Source: Isoetes taiwanensis (taxonomy: Eukaryota; Streptophyta; Lycopodiopsida; Isoetales; Isoetaceae). From it: 64,000 bases of DNA. This document shows, one piece after another, positions 56,927 to 64,000 of this stretch. The notes below the pieces were generated by a model, which saw only the letters and a list, made by a program, of their open reading frames with translations, made no database searches and had not been told where the DNA came from. Location: NCBI GenBank assembly GCA_021234155.1, contig JAJEKV010000019.1, positions 19,777,359-19,841,358 on the forward strand, given 5' to 3'. Position numbers and translations under genes: made by a program. Position 1 is the stretch's first letter; each line of letters starts with the position of its first letter.

Positions 56927-58188
56927 TGTAATAACATATCAATAACATCAGCATCACATGGGAGATCCTACCCAAGGGTTCAGACTCCAAGGTATGGACT
57001 GACAGCTTAGGCCTCTAGAAGTCAATGCAGACAGAATTCATGGCAAATGGATTGGGCTGGCATAGAAACATGGCTGTTGGGTAGTCCACTCCATCCGCCC
57101 CTCCCGTGCACACTTTGCAGAGTAGGTTGAAGAGTCTTGGGACTGGACTGTAGCCTGCTGGGTGCATAGCCAAAGGGGCTATTGCTGGGTTGCATCTCCC
57201 CAGTTCTGATGAGGCAGGAGGAGAGTCTCCTCCCCCCCAGAGGCATGCATGCCCATCACAGGGGGCTAGAGGGCCACTGCCTGTATTCGACTTGAACCTC
57301 ATTGAAGGTGACGCATCACCCAACAGGTGTTGAGCTCATGCCTTACCTACACGCAGCGGTAAACCATTAAGCCTAGCCAGCTTAGATCCCCGGTAGGCTT
57401 TACACACCAGAAGGATCAGTCAGTGATGGGACAAGTCCCCCTTATTCCACCTGTCTAGCCCCGCCACCCACAACTAGGCGGGCTCTTGTACACGGGCCGC
57501 ATTAATTGGGAATTAATGAGGTTAACTAGGATCATCTGCTACTGAAGGTTTCAGGGTCTCTACCCCCCTTTCCACATACACAGGAGAGCATAGAATGGAG
57601 CATCAACATCAAAGATCAATACCAAATACTGAAATACTGAATGAGATCTAATCTATCTTACCTAATCATACAAGGTTAGGTTCTTTCATTATGGATGGTG
57701 ATCTTAGGATCTGCAAGGCTGATCGGACTGATCTAACATACTATCCTAGCTCATTGCCGGGCTAAGAGGCGGGTTTGCACAATCTCCCCCGATTGCGTCC
57801 ATGGCTTCGATCTTGCTGAAGACTATTGCTCTTGGTGAATCTAATGTGCAAGGGCGGCTCAACGGCACCTGGCAATGCGAAATGGCAGCTTGCCTTAGCT
57901 GGAATGGCTTAGGGAAGCCAAAAATGCGAAAGAAGAAAGGTTTAGGGTTTCCCATTTGGTTCCTTATATGTGAACTTTTAGGGTTAGGTTAGAAGGGACC
58001 AAATGGAGTATTGCCACTTGGCAAGGGGGGTTTTAATTGCATATGTATAATATAAATGCGCAACATACGAGGTTGCCCCCTAGGTGCAACCCCTTTATGG
58101 CTCTCAAGTACTTGTCGTGATGACATGTACGTGTGACGTGGCAGTATAATATATGTACTCGGATCGTATGTTATGCTAGAATGTCACA
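56927..58188 (-). repeat. Chromovirus LTR, right copy
   Basis: 1,262 bp, matching 29960-31253 with small indels. It would be the 5' LTR of the minus-strand element. Beside its inner end (56926 downward) I see TAAGGTGTGACCCC and the hairpin repeat, not a recognisable tRNA primer site, so it could also be a solo or recombined LTR. Confidence 0.8.
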
Positions 58189-59481
58189 TCCCTCAACTGC
58201 CTCTTGCCACCTTCCATAAACCCTGTATTTGTTTCTTGGAGAGGATTCTCTAAGGGTTGATGATCCTAAAACCTCTTCTAGCTTGACATAAGTTGCGCAT
58301 GGACTATCTTGGTGACTCTTGTTTTTTGCGAGACCGGTTGGGTGGGCTTTGGGCTGAAGGCCTGGTTTGGAAATCCTTAGTGTTTTTTAGTGTTGGTTTG
58401 ATCTTTTGATTACTGGCTATCCTTTGATTCGTAACAGTCCATTTCACTCATAATGCTTTCTCTGTCCATTTCACATCATATTAGTACATACTAGAATCAA
58501 AGTCCATGGGCTGCATATTGGAATCAAAGTCCTTTTACTGATATTGTCCCTGGATACATGCCTGCCTGCAATGTGGCCTATGTAGTATGACCTATAGTTT
58601 GTGTTGCGAGATATTTACCTGCAATAAAATGGATCATCATACAGCGATGTAGCTTAAGCTCTAGAGTAAATGGGGTCCTTGGCATTAGCAAATTGGGCGC
58701 ATCCAGTAGAAATTGTAGACACTTTGTCTCTTACTGCAAGGTTGCCTGCAGTTGCTTTTGCGTAGCTTGACCATATGTGGCAACTCAAAGGCAAGGTTTC
58801 CTGCAGTTGCTTTTGCATTCCTTTGACCATCTGTCGTAACTCAAAGAGAGGAAGATCTTCACATCCAGGTCATAACTGGCGTTGCAAACAGAGAATGATA
58901 ACAAAGGATAAAAAAAGGAGATATGATAATTGGGCCTCTTTCGGAGGTGCGTATCTCTCTTTGACCTTCCTTTGGTGAGAATCCAATGTAGGATAGAAAA
59001 GGATTCATAGCACTACAAGAAGGAGATTCAAGGCACTCATGAAGTCATCATAATGCCAAAAGCTCAACTTCTTCCTCTGGAAAATTAATTTGTGGCAGTC
59101 TTACAACAAAAAGCTCCTTTCAAAAAGCTCTGATAGCTGTCACCTTCTCAAGAGGTGAAGAGGTTACATACATTGCTCCTGCCCAGATCAATTCTTCTGC
59201 AAATCAGAGTGACTCAAAGCCCTACGGGGCTTTCCAGATAGATATGTTCTTGCTATTCTAGGATCGACTTCTTCAAGGCATCTGGCTTGAAGCAAGTAAT
59301 AGGACTTAAGTCGTCTGCAATCGCCATCCAGAGGAAAGGAATATGTCCTACTCAGATACAAATCTGCAAAATAGAAACACAAAAGAAAAAAAAGAAGTCA
59401 TTTGTCATGCAAAGCAACACGGTTGTTGCCTTCCAGCTCATTTGAGAGTTTATTTGCAATTTCTCATCATGTAACCCTAGA
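58189..59481. other. No gene recognised
   Basis: Short open frames only. A 36-bp word (GCAAGGTTGCCTGCAGTTGCTTTTGC-like, near 58735 and 58790) is locally duplicated. Nothing else is supported. Confidence 0.4.
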
Positions 59482-61800
59482 AAGGAAGGAAGGAAGGTTC
59501 TTTTATCGTCCACAGAGGCCAATCGGCCTATGGGACCCAAATTACACGGGTGCAGCAAGCCCGTTGCTACCCGGATTAAAAAACCCCTCCTTACGAGGGA
59601 AAAATCGTCGCAGCAACAAGCCTGCTGGCAGCTGTACAAATATACATATACACATGAATTCCCGGCATCTCAGGTAGGCGCCCGGGGGCAGAGGTGAGTC
59701 CGCAGATCCAAAACCTTCTGGATGTAGGAGCCAAGGGATCGAACTGAAGGCGTACTGAGTAGCTCGTGCAGGGGCAGACCAGGTCGCACCAAGAGAACGT
59801 AGCGAGCCCAAATCTGACTATAGGCTGGACAGCTCTGGAAGGCATGGCTTTCATCCTCAACAATCCTCAGCGGGCAACACTGACAATGCCTGTCCTGGCG
59901 CGGCTCTCCAACCCACCGACCCGTCTCAAGCCGAAGATGGTGGGCCCCTGTTCGAATGGACGCGATGATCCTGTGCTTCTTCATGGGCAACTGAGAACGC
60001 AGGTAGAGCTGTGGGCCTCGAACCAGGGTGGGGTTTATGTGCTGTTTGTAGTGTGCCATCTTTACCTGTTCCAGAGCATGGTGGTCCCAGAGCTTCCCCA
60101 GGAAACAAGAGTCCAAGTACCCCCTCAGGCTATCCCGGCCGGCATCTGTGTGCACCTGGACACACCTATGTGTGTCTACGTTCCAGCGCGCCAGCCACTG
60201 GGCTCTCTTGTCCTTCCAACAAGCCCCGAGTCGTTGCGGGCTCATCGCCACAGCGTAAGCCAAGTGCGGGAGCCGAGTGTCGCCCATGCTGGCCACCTTC
60301 TTGAAATAAACAATGTGTCTATCGAGGGTCGCATGCTGCAGGGGCATGAATCCTGTCTCCTGCAACAAGATTTGATATGGAACTGAGGACTTGACCCCAA
60401 GTGCCCGCGTCAAAAATGCCTTCTGGACCTGCTCTAAGTCGTTCTAAGTCGCCAAAGACACCACTGGGCCCCACAACTCGACCCCATACAGAAGAACTGG
60501 CTCCACCAGTGCCCGGAACAAATGCGACTGGTGGCATACAGCTCTGCCCTGTGACTATTGTTTTGCATTGCGTACAACGCCTTCCAACCTGCGGTCACCC
60601 GAAGGCGAATGGACGCATTCCAATACATTGAGGACGGAAATTCCACCCCCAGGTACTTGTAGCTGGGTGTGACCTCTACCATCTGCCCCTGATAAGTGAG
60701 CTCCGGAGGTGCTGGATGACGTGAGGAGGATATGAGGACCATCTTAGTCTTAGCCAGGTTGACACGCATGTCCATCGCCTGACAGAATGTGTCCAGGGCA
60801 TCTAGGTGTGCCTGCATGCCCTTGGGTGTATGGGCCAAGAGGTCCACATCATCCGCATAGATGAGCTACCGGATGACCTGGTGCAAGAGCTGTATACCGT
60901 CCCCCCATTGGCAGCAAGCCAAGCTTCCAACTGGTCAATGTAAAGTCCAAAGAGTGTGGGTGAGAGAGGACATCCTTGCCTAACTCCAATGCTGCTGGCA
61001 AATGACTGTCCTTCCGGTTGCATGCGGCCTGTGCAGCTCTCTTACAGTCTGTACACTGCATTCTACAGATCCATAGGGAGTCCCAGATGGTGCAATCTCG
61101 CCCACAACTTTTCCCGGGGTACTGTGTCGAAAGCTTTTGCAAAGTCCACAAAACAGCAGTAGAGGTCCTCCCGACGGTTCTTGCTGTCCTCGACCAGGGC
61201 CCTGAGTGTGAAGATGTGATCAATGGTCGAATGTCGGGATCGGAAGCCTGCCTGGGTAAGTGCCCTGACTTCTGCTGCCTCTGCCCATCTGATTACCTGC
61301 TGTTCGAGAATGCCCGGGCACAACTTGGCAAACACTGAGCTGACTATGATGGTTCGGTAATTGGCTGGACAGTGTGGATCCCCTGCTTTGTAGATCGGAA
61401 CAACCCTGCTTGTGGTCCATGACCAGGGAAAACCCTCTTGCAGCGCCCTGTTGAACAGTGCAGCAAGGACGAGCACCATGGGCTGTCCTGCCCACTTGAG
61501 CAACTCCGCTTGCAGGTCGTCTAAGTCTGCTGCCTTCCCATTAGCCAGGCGCTGCAGCCCCTCTTCGACATCCTCTTCTGTGATCACCAGCGGTGGGCCA
61601 TGTTGCGGGGGCACATCTGTCCGTGTTCCGGGGGATCATAAAGCTGTTGCAGGTACTGCTCCCATTGCACCGCCATGATATTTCCCGTAGGCTGTGCTGG
61701 CCTGCAGAGTACCCTGCGCCAGAAAGTTCTCGGGTGGGCGTCTAGTAGGCCGAACATTTCTCCTTGGTGCCTTGCCAGGTACCTTGCTTTTGTTTCCTTG
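59482..61800 (-). mobile_element. GC-rich LINE, RT to 3' end with (CTTC)n tail
   Basis: On the minus strand RT begins near 61614 (EEDVEEGLQRLANGKAADLD, FAKLCPGILEQQVIRWAEA, AGFRSRHSTIDHIFTLRALV, CCFVDFAKAFDTVPREKLW). It continues after frame changes with SIGVRQGCPLSPTLFGLYID, the catalytic LIYADDVDLLA, and PSYKYLGVEFPSSMYWNA. A 247-codon frame (59670-60413) ends with a Cys/His cluster (CQCCPLRIVEDESHAFQSC). No RNase H is seen. The 3' end is a stem motif (59508-59535) and (CTTC)n (59482-59497). The endonuclease is missing (5' truncation near 61.8 kb). Its base composition is clearly more GC-rich than its surroundings. Confidence 0.87.
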
Positions 61801-62587
61801 AGGAAAAGGTCGATATTTCTAGGTCCATTTATACTAGAGAAATATTAAAAATTAGAATATTGAAAAAAAAACCTATGGTGAATCATTGGATTAAGAAGTC
61901 ATCAATCTGGCCATTGAGAAGGGTAAAGGGAAAGAGTCCATGCAAAAAATAGGGCAAAAACCATTAAGAATGTGGGGTTAGATTGTTTAAGATAATTTAA
62001 ATCAACGCTCAAAAAGAGACACACTCTAAAAATACTATTTAGTATGCCCCAATAAATATAGCACTAAAATCATAGGAAAACCATGCCAAAAAATGTATAA
62101 AACTATAAAAATAACCCCCTGTTATTATGTATGCTAGATATTCCGCCGATACTAAGAATAAAACATGGGAAAAAATTTGTGGGAAAGAGATGTTCCAAAT
62201 GCTTTCCAAAGCAGGAATGAGAAAGAAGAAAAAAGTATATTATTATGGCACTCAACTTTACACCACTCCTCAAAGGCAAAGCCTCAACACAAAAATGATT
62301 AAGAGAATGATTCATGGTTAATTTTTTGGTTTGGTAACATATGCTCCAATGGCCTAGCACATTGCATATATACCACCTACTCTCCTCTTCCATTTTAGAT
62401 ACGACTAAAACCGCTCAACTTTGGAACATATGCCAACATTTCTTTCCAGTTTACAAAATCGTACAATAGCCAGCCATTCATTCAAGGACATTAAATATAA
62501 TACGCGAAGGAATACCAAATGGCTTTTGAATATTGAACAGAGTTATGAATGACCTATATGGATCTTGCATCACATATGAACTATAGT
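61801..62587. other. AT-rich spacer without a gene
   Basis: No coding frame or transposon end was recognised between the LINE and the DUF7869-type pseudogene. Confidence 0.45.
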
Positions 62588-63942
62588 CTATTGAGTGCTA
62601 AGAAGTCCACCAAAAAGAGGGATTCGAGCAAGACGTTTGGAGAACCTACTAAACATCTGATCAATTTGATCGTGTGTGTGCCCAACAAGAAGAAAACCAA
62701 TCTTCACTTTCTTGAAAATCTGTTTCTCAACAAGCATAGCACAGTACGTAACTAATGCTTGGTTCTTATTCTCTCTCGTTGTGTTGTCAAGCTGGAGGTA
62801 CAGAACTGGTGGTAAATGCTCCAGACTAGAAAGAATCTTGTGCAAGGTTGTAATAGTGAGATTAGGATCAACATGAATGTTTGGATAGTTTAAGAAAGTC
62901 TTGCAAGAATGTTTTCCATTGAAAACCATAGCACCAACAACATGCAAATGTACAAAGTCTTCTTCTGGAGCATCCTTGCACATTGACAAAGTGTGGCAGG
63001 GTTGTTTTTTTTCTGGCCATTCCATCAATGACAACTGATACACAGCTGAGAGGATGTTCAAGTGCTTTTTTCCTGTGTTTTGTCAGCTTTCTCCTCTCAA
63101 GAGATTGTTGTTCTCTGTGATTGTTAAGCTTCTCTTTCAATGCATCTGAGAAGAAAAACATGGTTAGGAAAGGAATCTAATAGTATAGGCAACCAGAACT
63201 CTCGGAAGCTTACTTTTAATGTGTTGTGTCCTCGCATTCTGTTGTTCCGCTTTCAATTCAGAACATGTAGCACAAACAGACATACGTTGCTTTCTAGGAA
63301 TTGTTACCCGTGAGAATTCCTTTTTCCACAACACAGTGAATTAAGAGTAGCATACATGCCTTTCACCAACTTCAACACACAAGTCTTTGTAGTTGTTATA
63401 AACCTCATGTTTAGTAAAGTTATCACTTAAATGGTACATTGGGCTGTTAGGTAGTTTCTCGCAAGAATCTTTGAAGAAGCTTTCCATCCAAGAAACACAT
63501 TGAAGTGCATGAATTCTTGAGACACTTCCTGTGTGGCAGTAGTCGTTGATGCCTAGGTCCTTGTCTAGCTGTTTCTTCAATGTATGAAGTCTTCTGCTGC
63601 CTAAAGCATGAATCATTTTAAAGGCTGCTTGACAGACACTCGCCCACCAGCTGTGTAAGAAAACTTGTCACCTACGTCTGGTCTAATGTTCATTGCTAAG
63701 TAACCTCTTTGTTCTAGTAAGGTCATGGAACTGTAGTTGTCACGTAGTTGTCTTAATTCTCGGAGACCAATCTGTAGTAAACAGCGCTGCGAGCAACAAT
63801 GTTTTGTATGAGTTGCTCTCAAGTGCCCCTCGTCCATCAATTTCCTTCGTCTTTGTGAGGTACAAGCCTTCTTGCGCAAGTCTCGTAAAGGGGCTTTGAA
63901 CTCGAACAAAGTATCTTTTGAGCGCGCTATGTCCTCATCCAA
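62588..63942 (-). pseudogene. DUF7869-type protein, broken, probably running off the window
   Basis: N-terminal block (63613-63942): KHCCSQRCLLQIG, LRQLRDNYSSMTLLEQRGYL. Middle block (63341-63616): GSRRLHTLKKQLDKD, then a TAA stop at 63341-63343, after which the same frame continues with FTVLWKKEFSRVTIPRKQRM and a Cys pair (SVCATCSELK). A 68-bp intron (63146-63213, GTAAGC...CTCAG) keeps phase into LKEKLNNHREQQSLERRKL. After a frameshift near 62.98-63.00 kb the signature follows: LYLQLDNTTRENKNQALVTY and IGFLLVGHTHDQIDQMFSRF. The LDN-x4-ENKN and LVGHTH-x2-ID motifs are those of DUF7869. That family is repeated in many plant and other eukaryotic genomes and is suspected to be transposon-derived. 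Its activity is not established. Confidence 0.75.
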
Positions 63943-64000
63943 AAGATCTACACGAGGTGTTCACGAGAACTACACGAGGTGTTTCTTCATCAGACACGAG

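Larger units (their letters stand above)
29960..58188 (-). mobile_element. Chromovirus (Ty3/gypsy) with nested insertions, outer limits
   Basis: Two direct LTRs bound this interval. Between them, on the minus strand, lie gag, protease, RT, RNase H, integrase and a chromodomain remnant. Foreign insertions occupy 38016-46779 (LTR array), 47536-50027 (LINE) and 50118-53268 (Helitron). A region with an H3-like gene and a second gene (53.3-56.9 kb) lies next to the right LTR, where the 5' leader and primer site would be expected. No primer-binding site is seen beside the right LTR, so whether that region belongs to the element is open. Confidence 0.6.

Noticed and set aside
63320-63355. A 36-bp intron in the DUF7869-type gene
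   Set aside because: Too short for a plant intron, and the sequence translates in frame on both sides of a single TAA, so a nonsense mutation is simpler.

Overview
The window looks like transposon-dense nuclear DNA of a land plant, probably a seed-free one (fern, lycophyte or moss). The evidence is Ty3 elements of TAT-like and chromovirus type, plant L1-type LINEs with a C-terminal RNase H, Helitrons carrying plant gene exons (a CPSF73-II exon and a PLS-type PPR piece), plant splice sites, and a DUF7869-type gene. This placement is inference. I see no intact host gene, rRNA, tRNA or CRISPR array. Almost everything coding is a broken mobile-element gene, mostly on the minus strand.

Layout. 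1-1.9 kb: no gene seen. 1.9-11.2 kb: a degenerate minus-strand Ty3 element without chromodomain (gag, PR, RT, RH, INT, then an extra 3' ORF). Its RT is split by a 1,021-bp palindrome that looks like two LTR-PBS arms joined head to head. 11.2-13.3 kb: LINE fragment. 13.7 kb: 3' end of a plus-strand Helitron. 14.08-18.27 kb: complete non-autonomous Helitron with captured exons. 18.3-20.2 kb: AT-rich spacer with tandem duplications. 20.2-23.5 kb: LINE with endonuclease and RT. 24.8-25.5 kb: Helitron Rep N-domain remnant. 27.2-28.9 kb: LINE 3' end. 29.2-29.7 kb: piece of a short-LTR element.

29.96-58.19 kb is a nest inside a minus-strand chromovirus whose two ~1.27-kb LTRs are the outer limits. 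Its pol is a mosaic with RT present twice. Its gag is cut by a tandem array of a non-coding LTR retroelement (five LTRs, four internal regions, 38.0-46.8 kb). Further upstream the gag/leader is cut by a LINE with a clear target-site duplication (47.5-50.0 kb) and by a second Helitron carrying a PPR piece (50.1-53.3 kb). 59.5-61.8 kb is a GC-rich LINE, and 62.6-64 kb a DUF7869-type pseudogene.

The most striking object is at 53.3-56.9 kb. Two degenerate genes, each with its own TATA box, are accompanied by three copies of a hairpin-forming repeat. The first gene starts with the exact histone H3 tail ARTKQTAR but has methionine at the position of Lys9. It continues through charged linkers and ends in a complete H3-like histone fold with canonical loop-1 length. 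A mobile or viral element encoding an H3 fusion with a K9M tail would be a candidate anti-silencing factor, because H3K9M is known to block H3K9 methyltransferases. The present copy has stops and a frameshift, so the idea must be tested on other copies.
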